Assembly: GCA_944387755.1 (NCBI GenBank)
Contig: CALXGC010000120.1
Coordinates: 1 to 24,701, forward strand
DNA length: 24,701 nt
Direction: 5' to 3'
Source: an uncultured Oscillospiraceae bacterium
GTDB taxonomy: Bacteria > Bacillota_A > Clostridia > Oscillospirales > Oscillospiraceae
Below, piece after piece: positions 1-9,485 of this stretch; position 1 is the stretch's first letter; every line of letters begins with the position of its first letter. A program made the translations under genes and the position numbers. Under the pieces are notes generated by a model, which saw nothing but the letters and a program-made list of their open reading frames with translations, was not told the DNA's origin and searched no databases.

Positions 1-118
1 TTCATCAAGCTGTCCCCTCGTAAAAGTGGCCTGTTTTTTGGTTAAGGAATAGGACAACCGAGGGGCCGAGGCTCAAAAAAGCCCGGAATATCAAGGAAAA
101 TCATCGCTCAGACGATTG
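1..118. mobile_element. Terminal DNA of an element integrated at rpsI 3' end (outer end only)
   Basis: This stretch shows no resemblance to ribosomal protein S9 coding sequence, although it directly abuts the last 16 codons of an S9 gene. It is visibly less GC-rich than the rest of the window. One frame is open from the window edge to a TAA at 43-45 (ending SGLFFG) and could be the tail of a gene lying to the left, but 14 codons are too few to judge. An inverted pair CCCCTCG (14-20) / CGAGGGG (59-65) is present and could bind a recombinase; that is speculation. The inference is that this is the right end of an integrative element or genomic island whose body lies outside the window. A decayed rpsI copy is the alternative. 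Confidence 0.5.
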
Positions 119-169
119 AAATACGGCCTGAAGGCCGCCCGCCGCGCCCCCCAGTTCAGCAAGCGCTGA
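119..169 (+). pseudogene. rpsI: Duplicated 3' end of rpsI (ribosomal protein S9 C-terminus), attR-like
   Basis: Read in frame from 119, the sequence encodes KYGLKAARRAPQFSKR followed by TGA at 167-169. This is the strongly conserved C-terminal tail of bacterial ribosomal protein S9, which places its last arginine in the ribosomal P site. Upstream of the first lysine codon the frame no longer resembles S9, and it meets a stop at 50-52, so this is not a functional gene. Integrative elements that insert at the 3' end of rpsI are known in Firmicutes; they restore the full gene at one junction and leave a short duplicate at the other. The fragment, still followed by its terminator, fits the latter. 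An intact rpsI is expected left of the window. Confidence 0.7.
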
Positions 170-188
170 TTCTGGTCCCAATGGCTTC

Positions 189-222
189 AAAACCCCGAAA
201 ACAATGCCGTTTTCGGGGTTTT
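189..222 (+). terminator. Intrinsic terminator of rpsI
   Basis: A perfect 14-bp stem (189-202 with 209-222) encloses a 6-nt loop. The 3' arm ends in TTTT and is followed by CTTTT. It lies 20 nt after the rpsI stop codon and is probably the native rpsI terminator left on the chromosomal side of the junction. Confidence 0.85.
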
Positions 223-288
223 CTTTTGCCGCGATTTGTTTGTGCGCTCCCGCCGGCAGGGGCGGGAGCGGCGGAAAGGAGAATGTGC

Positions 289-966
289 ATGAAAAAGCTG
301 CCCCGACTAAGCCTGCTTTTGCTGCTGGCCGCAGCTCTCGGCGCCGCGCTCCTATGCGGCTGCCAAACCGGCGGAGATGTGTCCCTGCCCTCCGGGACCT
401 CCGCCCAGGCCGCCTCTGCGCCGGCCTCCTCCCAGCCGGAAGAGGAGCCAATCACCAGGCTGAGCTGCTCCGTCTCTGCGGGCGCGCTGGAGATTACAGA
501 GGGCGAGGCGTTCAGCGTATCGGAGGGCGGCCGGGCGTATATGGAAGACGGAACATATGTGGTCGAGGAGGCTGAGACGTGGACGAAACATATTTCGGTG
601 ACGGTTCCGGCGGGGTACTGCTTTGAGCAGGTACATCTGTCTGTCACCGGGGGCTCCCTGTCCGCTGCGGACCTCCATACGCAGGAGCTGGTGACAGACT
701 GCGACAAGGGCGCCGTCTTCTACAGCGGTTCTCTGGACAAAGACGCCCAGGTGGAGCAGAAAAAGGGTGAAACCACGCTGGATTTGACGGGCAGCCGGTC
801 CGATTTCAACTATGAGCTGGTCTATATCCTCGGCCATATCGGTCTGGACGGGGACGCCTACGCCGGCAAATACGGCGAGATTCCCATCGACAACGGAATG
901 GACCGCACCGTCCGCGTGCAGTGTACCATGGGGAGCGTGAGCCTTCTGTTTCACGGCGAAGAGTAA
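289..966 (+). CDS. DUF4097-like lipoprotein
   Basis: A 225-aa predicted lipoprotein of unknown function. The start at 289 is preferred over the ATG at 283 because the AAAGGAG at 275-281 then has a usable 7-nt spacing. Residues 1-21 form a lipoprotein signal (MKKL, a leucine/alanine-rich core, then LCGC), with the lipidated cysteine followed by a Ser/Ala/Pro/Glu-rich tether. The remainder is beta-rich and ends with the pattern 'DFNYEL...GDAYAGKYGE..IDNGMDRTVRVQCTMGSVSLLF'. That closely follows the last repeats of DUF4097 (toastrack beta-solenoid) proteins of Firmicutes, where the tail typically reads YNYEIECG...NGADKTISVECGMGNI. It is therefore probably an outer-face lipoprotein with a DUF4097 domain. 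A 10-bp hairpin (245-254 with 261-270) sits just before the ribosome binding site. No promoter is evident, so read-through from the left is possible. Confidence 0.75.
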   Translation: MKKLPRLSLLLLLAAALGAALLCGCQTGGDVSLPSGTSAQAASAPASSQPEEEPITRLSCSVSAGALEITEGEAFSVSEGGRAYMEDGTYVVEEAETWTKHISVTVPAGYCFEQVHLSVTGGSLSAADLHTQELVTDCDKGAVFYSGSLDKDAQVEQKKGETTLDLTGSRSDFNYELVYILGHIGLDGDAYAGKYGEIPIDNGMDRTVRVQCTMGSVSLLFHGEE

Positions 967-970
967 AAAG

Positions 971-1146
971 CGGGCGCGCCGGGCCGCCGTTTTTACCCCT
1001 TCCGCCTCGCTGCGCCCGGCGCCTCCCCCGAAGGGGGAGGCTTTTGGAGCAACAACGTCTGTTGTTGCGTAGGGGCGGCCCTTGCGGCCGCCCGCCAACC
1101 AACCGCCGTCTGCCCCGTTCGGCGGGCGCACAATGTGCGCCCCTAC
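971..1146. repeat. Mosaic GC-rich palindromic repeat cluster 1
   Basis: The gap between the lipoprotein gene and secA is filled by modules that recur elsewhere in the window. These are a CCTCCCCCGAAGGGGGAGG palindrome (about 1021-1041), a GTAGGGGCGGCC...GGCCGCCCGCC palindrome (about 1069-1097) and a GGGCGCACAATGTGCGCCC palindrome (about 1124-1142). There is no ORF with a credible start. Any of the hairpins could stall transcription from the left, but none has a T-run. Confidence 0.8.
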
Positions 1147-1170
1147 TGGGTGAAAGTTTACAATTTACTC

Positions 1171-1199
1171 TTTTTTCTTCCATGTGGATATGATATACT
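1171..1199 (+). promoter_or_regulatory. Promoter of secA (extended -10)
   Basis: TATACT at 1194-1199 is preceded by TGA, giving an extended -10 (TGnTATACT). The -35 position at a 17-nt spacing is T-rich (1171-1176) but far from consensus. The start site would be near 1206, about 75 nt before secA. Confidence 0.5.
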
Positions 1200-1242
1200 A
1201 AGATGGTCGTGCCATAGGCGCGCAAACTTTGTATCATAAATG

Positions 1243-1266
1243 GGGAGGTTTTGTGAAAAACTTCCC
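1243..1266 (+). promoter_or_regulatory. Leader hairpin upstream of secA
   Basis: A 10-bp stem (1243-1252 with 1257-1266, one G-U pair) closes a GTGA loop. It includes a Shine-Dalgarno-like GGGGAGG in its 5' arm and ends only a few nt before the secA ribosome binding site (GAGGTG, 1270-1275). It could modulate secA translation; this is inferred from position only. Confidence 0.4.
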
Positions 1267-1280
1267 ATCGAGGTGTAGAT

Positions 1281-4040
<2,760 letters not shown>

Positions 4041-4057
4041 GCGCCCAGTCCAACGTC

Positions 4058-4095
4058 AACAGCGCCCCCGAAGCGAACGCTTCGGGGGCGCTGTT
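4058..4095. terminator. Bidirectional terminator between secA and yhaN-like gene
   Basis: An 18-bp perfect stem (4058-4075 with 4078-4095) lies 18 nt after the secA stop and just before the end of the convergent minus-strand gene. The T-tract is weak on the plus strand (CTGTCTGG), so the strength comes from the stem. Confidence 0.7.
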
Positions 4096-4103
4096 CTGTC
4101 TGG

Positions 4104-6356
4104 TCAGGGGAGCGTCTGTATGGAGACGCCGGGCTTTTTTCGGAGATAGGCCTGTTCCCGGCCCTGGCCGGTGAAGAGCAGAATCTGCCGCTCCTGGGAC
4201 AGCTCCAGGAGCAGATCCAGGGCCCGCTCCATCCGCCGGTCGTCAAAGGCGGACAGGGCGTCGTCCAGCACCAGGGGGACCTGAAACTCCTGCAGGCACA
4301 GCGTGCAGACCGCCAGGCGCACAGCCAGATAGATCTGGTCCACCGTCCCTCTGGACAGATACAGGGCGCTGCGGGGGAGGACGGTGTCCGGGCCGGCGGC
4401 GGCGGCCTCCAGCTCCCGGTCCAGGGTGAGGGCGGTGTACCGCTCCCCGGTGAGCCGGGCCAGATACTGCCCCGCCAGGCGGTTGAGCTTGGGGGAGAAG
4501 CGCTCCTGAAGCTGGCTGTTGGCCTGTCCCAGGGCCTCCATGGCCAGGGAGATGGCCTGGTACTCCTGGGTGCGGCGGGCCAGCTCCCCCTCCAGCGCCT
4601 CCTGCCGGGCGGCCAGCGCCGCGGGGTCCCCCGCCGCCTTCTGCCGCCCCAGAGTCACGTTCAGCGCCCGCCCCGCCCGCTCCAGACCGGCCCGCGTCTG
4701 GGCCAGCAGGGCGGCGGTCTCCTCCTGGGTGCGGGCCGGGGTGGGCAGTCCGGCCTCTTCTTTCTCCGCCCGGCCCCCCTGGGCCTGGAGGGCGCTGCAC
4801 AGGCGCTGGGCCCCCTCCAGACGGGCGCGGGCCACGCCCTCCCGCTCCTCCAGGCTGAGGGCGCGGGACAGGGCGGCGGAGCAGCCGAACAGGTCGGTGG
4901 CCTCCGGGGCGAAGGCGCGGACAAACTCCATCAGGGCCTGCCGGTCCCGCTCCCGCCGGGCCCGCCGCTCCGCCAGGGTCTCCCGGAGCAGCTTCACCTG
5001 CTGGGCGGCCTCGCCGGCCTGGGCGGAGCGCTCCTGACAGCGCCGGGCCAGCTCCGTCAGCTCCTCCGGGGCGCGGACGCCATAGTCCTCCAAAATCCGC
5101 TCCGCCTCCGCCCCGGCCCGCCGTCCGGCGGACAGGGAGACCACGGAGGCCGCCGCAAACAGCAGATATACCCCCGCCCCCGCCCAGGTCAGCGGCCCCA
5201 CGCCGCCGCTGCGGAAGAACTCCCCGGCGGCCAGGGCGGCCAGGGCCGCCAGGCCCAGAAGCTGAAGGGCGGGAAAGCGGCGGCGGCACGCCCGGCTGCG
5301 GGCCGTCTGCCGCCGGTACTCCGCCCCGGCCTGCTCCGCCCTCTGGAGGACCTCCCCGCCGGACAGGCCGGAGAAGCGGGGGTCCGCCGCCTGCCGGGCC
5401 CGCTCCAGGGCGGCCTCCGCCTGGGCGAGGGCCTCCTCCCCCTGGCGGATCTCCGGGTCCAGGGCCTTCAGACAGGCCAGATTCCCCTGGGCCTCCTTCA
5501 GCGCCTCCCGGCTGGGGAGGGGGCCGAAGCGGCTCTTCTCCCGCTCCAGGGCGTCCAGCGCCGCCTGGGCCTGCTCCAGCTCCTGGAGGGCCTGCCGGAA
5601 GCGGCTGTTTGTCTCCTGCTGGGCCAGCTTTTTGTGCAGCTCCAGCTCCTCCTCCAGGGCGCGGGCCTTCCGGCGCAGGGCGGCCTCCTCCGCCGCCAGG
5701 GCGTTCAGCGCCCCGGTGAGCTGCTCCAGCTCCTGACGGGCCTCCCGCACCTGGGAGAGCTCCGCCTCCAGCTGGGGAATCCGCCCCACGCTTTTGTTCA
5801 CCCTCCGGCGGTTGAGCCACTCCCGCAGCCGCCCCTCCGCCTGGGAGAAGGACACCTCCTCCTCCCCGGAGGACACCAGGGCGGCGATGCGCCGCTCCAG
5901 CTCCGGGGCGGAGCCCACGGTCAGGGAGGTCCCCGGCCCCACAAAGGCGGAGCGCTCGTACACCTCCCGGCCCACCCCCAGCAGAAACTCGCCGCAGACG
6001 CCGGCGGTGAGGCCTGGGACGGGCTCCCCCGTGGCGGTATAGACGGCGGAGAAGGCGCCGAAGGGCGTCCCGCCCCTGGGTCCCCGGCGGAGGGTAATGG
6101 ACCGGCCCTGCCACTCCAGCTCCAGCGTCCCCTCCATGGCCGCGCCGGTCCAGGGCTGATAGCGGTTTTTGTCCGCCAGACAGCCCTTCTTGTCCCGGCT
6201 CCGGAGGTCAATGCCGTAGAACATGGCCCGCAGAAAGGCGGCCCAGGTGGACTTGCCCCCCTCGTTGGGGGCCTGAATCACATTCAGGCCGGGGGCGCAC
6301 GTCAGGGTCTGCCCGCTGAGCTTTCCAAAGACCGCCGTCATTTGCTTGATTCTCAT
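4104..6356 (-). CDS. yhaN: YhaN/SbcC-like AAA ATPase with coiled coil and membrane hairpin
   Basis: A 750-aa SMC/Rad50-type ATPase, probably the partner of the nuclease encoded just upstream. Residues 29-37 form the P-loop (APNEGGKST). Residues about 190-350 and 410-630 are heptad-like, Glu/Ala/Leu/Arg-rich coiled coil. Between them are two hydrophobic segments (about 365-382 and 389-408), a feature of YhaN proteins that suggests membrane attachment where Rad50/SbcC has a zinc hook. Near the C-terminus are an ABC-like signature (LSRGT, about 667-671) and Walker B (VPLVLDDALSAFD, about 693-705). The start at 6356 gives a 4-nt ATGA overlap with the upstream gene, indicating translational coupling; the longer frame reaching 6728 is only the shadow of that gene. 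In Bacillus the YhaN/YhaO pair is linked to DNA-end processing, but its physiological role is poorly defined. Confidence 0.88.
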   Translation of the reverse strand: MRIKQMTAVFGKLSGQTLTCAPGLNVIQAPNEGGKSTWAAFLRAMFYGIDLRSRDKKGCLADKNRYQPWTGAAMEGTLELEWQGRSITLRRGPRGGTPFGAFSAVYTATGEPVPGLTAGVCGEFLLGVGREVYERSAFVGPGTSLTVGSAPELERRIAALVSSGEEEVSFSQAEGRLREWLNRRRVNKSVGRIPQLEAELSQVREARQELEQLTGALNALAAEEAALRRKARALEEELELHKKLAQQETNSRFRQALQELEQAQAALDALEREKSRFGPLPSREALKEAQGNLACLKALDPEIRQGEEALAQAEAALERARQAADPRFSGLSGGEVLQRAEQAGAEYRRQTARSRACRRRFPALQLLGLAALAALAAGEFFRSGGVGPLTWAGAGVYLLFAAASVVSLSAGRRAGAEAERILEDYGVRAPEELTELARRCQERSAQAGEAAQQVKLLRETLAERRARRERDRQALMEFVRAFAPEATDLFGCSAALSRALSLEEREGVARARLEGAQRLCSALQAQGGRAEKEEAGLPTPARTQEETAALLAQTRAGLERAGRALNVTLGRQKAAGDPAALAARQEALEGELARRTQEYQAISLAMEALGQANSQLQERFSPKLNRLAGQYLARLTGERYTALTLDRELEAAAAGPDTVLPRSALYLSRGTVDQIYLAVRLAVCTLCLQEFQVPLVLDDALSAFDDRRMERALDLLLELSQERQILLFTGQGREQAYLRKKPGVSIQTLP

Positions 6357-7441
6357 GGCGCCGCATCCTCTCCATTCTCCAGAGCGGCCAGGCCGAAGCG
6401 CACCGCCAGCCGCAGGGTCTGGCTGTCCGGCTCCCCGCGGAGCCGGGCGGCCATGGCGCGCAGAAACAGCCCGGTGAGGCTGTCCTCCTCCATCCGCGCC
6501 CACAGGTCCCGGCCCACCCGCGTCCGGTCCCGGAGGGTCAGGGCAAAGCACCGGTCCGCCAGCCGGGCGGACAGGCGCTCCAGGTCCACAGGCCCGTCCC
6601 GCTCCCCGGTGAGCACCAGGCGGCACACGTCCTCCCCCACCGCCTCCGGCAGGGCCCGGCGCAGCACCGGCAGCAGGTCCTCCGCCCCGGTGACGTCCGC
6701 CTGCAAAATCCGGTAGCGGCGGCGGCACAGGGGGATGAACTCCTCCTGACAGGCCCCCGGCTCCGCTTCCACATAGAGGACGCCCTTGTCCCCCGTCTCG
6801 TCAAAGCCCCGGCCCTCCGGACAGCCGGGGTAGGCCCAGCAGGTCTCCCCCTCCCGCTGCAGGCCGCTGTACCGGTGGATATGGCCCAGGGCCAGGTAGT
6901 CCAGCCCGCTCTCCCCAATCTCCCGACGGGAGATGGGGCCGTACTGTCCCCCGTCCACCTCCCCGTGGAGAACGGCCAGCTTGGTCCAGCCGGGCCGGGC
7001 CTGGGCCCGGAAGCCCGCCAGAGGCGCGTCCTCCCGCCGGGCGGCGGAGAAGGCCGCCCCCCACACGGTGCACCCCAGGTCCGGGAACTCCACCGGCGTC
7101 AGCGCCCCGGCGGTAAAAATATGTACGTTGTCCGGCCACTCCAGGGCCGCGTACAGGGATTTTATCGAAAAATAGTCGTGGTTGCCCGGCGCAATCAGCA
7201 CCGGACAGGGCATGGACCCCAGGGACTGGGCCAGGGCCTGGGCCGTCTCCCGGTAGGTCTGGCGGCCGTCCAGCAGGTCGCCGGCCAGCAGCACCAGCTC
7301 CGCCCCCCGGTCCCGCGCCAACTGCCCCAGGCGCTCCAGCAGCTCCCGCTGCTCCCCCCGCCGCCGGGCCGCCTGCTCCGGCGTCAGGCCGGCAAAGGGG
7401 CTGTCCAGATGAAAATCCGCCCCGTGGATCAGTTTGACCAT
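6353..7441 (-). CDS. yhaO: SbcD/YhaO-like metallophosphoesterase DNA nuclease
   Basis: A 362-aa calcineurin-type metallophosphoesterase. All the metal-binding motifs are visible: GADFHLDS (Asp9, His11), LAGDLLDG (Asp55), PGNHD (Asn87, His88, Asp89), the LHGE histidine, and ALGHIHR. The family is the SbcD/Mre11-like group annotated as 'DNA repair exonuclease' or YhaO. The nuclease would be gated by the SbcC-like ATPase that follows with a 4-nt overlap. The C-terminal third (about 245-362) resembles the capping and ATPase-binding region and has no catalytic motif. The start is ATG 7441, preceded by GGGGAGGT at good spacing. The gene follows the ymdB-like gene in the same direction by 27 nt, so the three are probably one transcription unit. 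Confidence 0.9.
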   Translation of the reverse strand: MVKLIHGADFHLDSPFAGLTPEQAARRRGEQRELLERLGQLARDRGAELVLLAGDLLDGRQTYRETAQALAQSLGSMPCPVLIAPGNHDYFSIKSLYAALEWPDNVHIFTAGALTPVEFPDLGCTVWGAAFSAARREDAPLAGFRAQARPGWTKLAVLHGEVDGGQYGPISRREIGESGLDYLALGHIHRYSGLQREGETCWAYPGCPEGRGFDETGDKGVLYVEAEPGACQEEFIPLCRRRYRILQADVTGAEDLLPVLRRALPEAVGEDVCRLVLTGERDGPVDLERLSARLADRCFALTLRDRTRVGRDLWARMEEDSLTGLFLRAMAARLRGEPDSQTLRLAVRFGLAALENGEDAAP

Positions 7442-7468
7442 AGCTCTGACCTCCCCGCGCCCCCGGCG

Positions 7469-8257
7469 CTACTCCACAAGATCCACCCGCTTTACGGCCA
7501 CGCACCGGCCGGAGGCGGTGTCAATGGTGAATTTGCAGGCGTTGATTTTACAGGGGCCCTCGGCCTCCTCATACCGCCGGGGCAGCCCCCCCAGAAACAG
7601 GTTCAGGGACAGCTCCGGCTTGACGCCCAGCACGGACAGGCGGGGACCCGTCATCCCCAGGTCGGTGAGAAAGCCCGTCCCCTTGGGCAGAATCTGCCCG
7701 TCGGCGGTGGGGACGTGGGTGTGGGTCCCCCACACGGCCTGCACCCGGCCGTCCAGATACCAGGCCATGGCCCCCTTCTCGCTGGTGGCCTCGGCGTGGA
7801 AGTCCACCAGCACCACATCGCAGGCCTGGCAGTCCTCCCGGCGGAGAATCTGGTTGACGGCTTTAAAGGGGCTGTCCAGGTTGGCGTTGAGCTCCAGACG
7901 GCCCATCAGGTTGACGACCCCAATCTTCAGCCCGCCGGGGCCGTCGTACACCCCGAAGCCCCGTCCGGGCACCCGGCCGGCGTAGTTGGCCGGACGGAGA
8001 ATATAGGGGTCCTTCTCCAAAAAATCCGCAATCTGAATGCGGTTCCAGGTGTGGTTGCCCAGGGTAATCACATCCGCTCCGGCCTCATAGAGCCCCCTGG
8101 CCTGCCGGGGCAGAATGCCCACCAGCGAGGCGTTCTCCCCGTTGACCACCGTAAAATGGACGTCCTCCGCCTGCCGGAGCTCCCGCAGGCGGCGGGCCAA
8201 AATGTCCTGTCCGCCCTCTCCGGATACGTCTCCCACTGCAAGCACGTTGAAAAGCAT
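7469..8257 (-). CDS. ymdB: YmdB-family metallophosphoesterase (2',3'-cyclic nucleotide phosphodiesterase)
   Basis: A 262-aa protein of the TIGR00282/YmdB family. Bacillus YmdB hydrolyses 2',3'-cyclic nucleotides and influences biofilm and motility gene expression. The active-site residues match: Asp10 (VGD), Glu41-Asn42 (NGEN), Asn68 (GNHTWN), His154 (DFHAE), and His179/His181 (GTHTH). The ATG at 8257 is chosen because GAGGAGG lies about 8 nt upstream; a longer frame to 8356 would read through the promoter. In many Firmicutes this gene sits next to rny (RNase Y). Here it instead heads an apparent unit with the yhaO/yhaN-like genes and is divergent from spoIID. Confidence 0.93.
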   Translation of the reverse strand: MLFNVLAVGDVSGEGGQDILARRLRELRQAEDVHFTVVNGENASLVGILPRQARGLYEAGADVITLGNHTWNRIQIADFLEKDPYILRPANYAGRVPGRGFGVYDGPGGLKIGVVNLMGRLELNANLDSPFKAVNQILRREDCQACDVVLVDFHAEATSEKGAMAWYLDGRVQAVWGTHTHVPTADGQILPKGTGFLTDLGMTGPRLSVLGVKPELSLNLFLGGLPRRYEEAEGPCKINACKFTIDTASGRCVAVKRVDLVE

Positions 8258-8296
8258 ACTGTGTTCCTCCTCAGCACCGCTGGACTTATGACCTCT

Positions 8297-8325
8297 ATTA
8301 TAGATGATTCCAGCCGAAAACACAA
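8297..8325 (-). promoter_or_regulatory. Sigma-A-type promoter of the ymdB-yhaO-yhaN unit
   Basis: On the minus strand TTGTGT (8325-8320) and TATAAT (8302-8297) are separated by exactly 17 nt. The expected start site is about 30 nt upstream of the ymdB-like start codon. Confidence 0.75.
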
Positions 8326-8352
8326 AGGTTTTTCGCCGCCCCCCCGGCGGGG

Positions 8353-8378
8353 GCATATCCGCCCCGCCGGGGGCATAC
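8353..8378 (+). promoter_or_regulatory. Candidate sigma-E-type promoter of spoIID
   Basis: GCATATC (8353-8359) and CATAC (8374-8378) are 14 nt apart. This resembles the mother-cell sigma-E consensus (ATATT, 13-15 nt, CATACA). Both halves sit in a direct repeat of GGGGGCATA, so the match could be incidental. spoIID is a known sigma-E target in Bacillus. Confidence 0.3.
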
Positions 8379-8403
8379 CCATTTGGAGAGGGAGGTGGGT
8401 TCT

Positions 8404-9420
8404 ATGGAGAGATGGCCGTCCCACATCCGGCGGACGGCGGGGACGGGTTTTCTGCTGGCGGCGGCGCTGTTTTTCCTGCCGCTGCTGACGGTGGGGGAGT
8501 GGTCCGGCGGACAGGAGCTTCCCACCGGCGAGCTGCCCATCCGCCGGGCGGTGCAGGCCGCCGGGGAGAAGGACCGGAACCGGGTGGTGAAGCTGCTCCA
8601 GGGGGACGGGACGGTGGCCGATCTCCCCATGTCGGACTATCTGTTCGGGGTGGTGGCGGCGGAGATGCCCGCCTCCTTTGAGCTGGAGGCCCTGAAGGCC
8701 CAGGCCTGCGCCGCCCGCACCTATACGGTGGACAAACAGGGGCGGACCTCCCAGGCCCATCCGGAGGCCGACGTGTGCACCGACCCCGCCTGCTGTCAGG
8801 CCTATGTGCCCCGGCAGACGGCGGAGGAGCGCTGGGGGGAGAACGCCCAGACCTACAGCGGGAAAATCCAGGCCGCCGTGGCGGAGACCGACGGCCTGGG
8901 GGTGCTCTACCAGGGGGAGCCCATCCAGGCGGTGTTTTTCTCCTCCGCCCCCGGCTACACCGTGGACGCCGCCCAGGTGTGGGGCAGCAGCGTGGACTAT
9001 CTCCGAAGCGTGGCCAGCCCGGAGGGGGACGAGGTCCCCAACTACCGCAGCCAGGCGGTCTTCTCCGCGGAGCAGGCGCGCCAGGCCGTGCTGGCCGCCT
9101 ACCCGGCGGCCGGCCTGTCCGGGGACCCCTCCGGCTGGTTCGGAGCCCCCGCCGTCAACCAGGGGGGCACGGTGTCCAGCATTCCGGTGGGGGACGTCAC
9201 CCTCACCGGAGGCCAGGTCCGGACGCTGTTCGGCCTGCGCTCCGCCTGCTTCACCGTCAGCTGGGACGGGAGCCAGTTCACCTTCTCCGTCACCGGCTAC
9301 GGCCACGGGGTGGGCATGAGCCAGTACGGGGCCAACGCCATGGCCAGGTCCGGGAGCGCCTATGACGAGATTCTCACCTGGTACTACTCCGGGGCCCAGG
9401 TGGATTACCTGTGGGAATAA
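8404..9420 (+). CDS. spoIID: Stage II sporulation protein D (SpoIID), peptidoglycan lytic transglycosylase
   Basis: A 338-aa membrane-anchored SpoIID. In sporulating Firmicutes it cleaves glycan strands together with SpoIIP during engulfment of the forespore. Residues about 13-31 are a single N-terminal transmembrane helix. The family core GVVAAEMPASFELEALKAQA contains the catalytic glutamate (Glu87 here). His119, Cys125 and Cys130/131 lie where SpoIID proteins bind zinc. The C-terminal GYGHGVGMSQYGA motif is typical and intact. The start is ATG 8404, preceded by GGAGGTG; the in-frame TTG at 8383 lies upstream of that ribosome binding site. The gene stands alone and ends at a shared terminator. 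Its presence implies an endospore-forming lineage. Confidence 0.95.
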   Translation: MERWPSHIRRTAGTGFLLAAALFFLPLLTVGEWSGGQELPTGELPIRRAVQAAGEKDRNRVVKLLQGDGTVADLPMSDYLFGVVAAEMPASFELEALKAQACAARTYTVDKQGRTSQAHPEADVCTDPACCQAYVPRQTAEERWGENAQTYSGKIQAAVAETDGLGVLYQGEPIQAVFFSSAPGYTVDAAQVWGSSVDYLRSVASPEGDEVPNYRSQAVFSAEQARQAVLAAYPAAGLSGDPSGWFGAPAVNQGGTVSSIPVGDVTLTGGQVRTLFGLRSACFTVSWDGSQFTFSVTGYGHGVGMSQYGANAMARSGSAYDEILTWYYSGAQVDYLWE

Positions 9421-9423
9421 AAG

Positions 9424-9455
9424 AAGAGGGGCGCGGCCGAAGCCGCGCCCCTCTT
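9424..9455. terminator. Bidirectional terminator between spoIID and the SLH esterase gene
   Basis: A perfect 14-bp stem (9424-9437 with 9442-9455) has a CGAA loop on the plus strand, which reads as the very stable TTCG loop on the minus strand. It is followed by T-rich sequence on both strands, best on the minus strand (CTTTTATT). It serves two converging genes. Confidence 0.9.
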
Positions 9456-9485
9456 TCGTGCCTGGGGAAGAAGCTCTCCCATGGA

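Noticed and set aside
1239..1277. Twelve-codon upstream ORF (ATG 1239 to TAG) before secA
   Set aside because: It has no ribosome binding site and no arrest-like motif; the hairpin at the same place is the more supportable feature.
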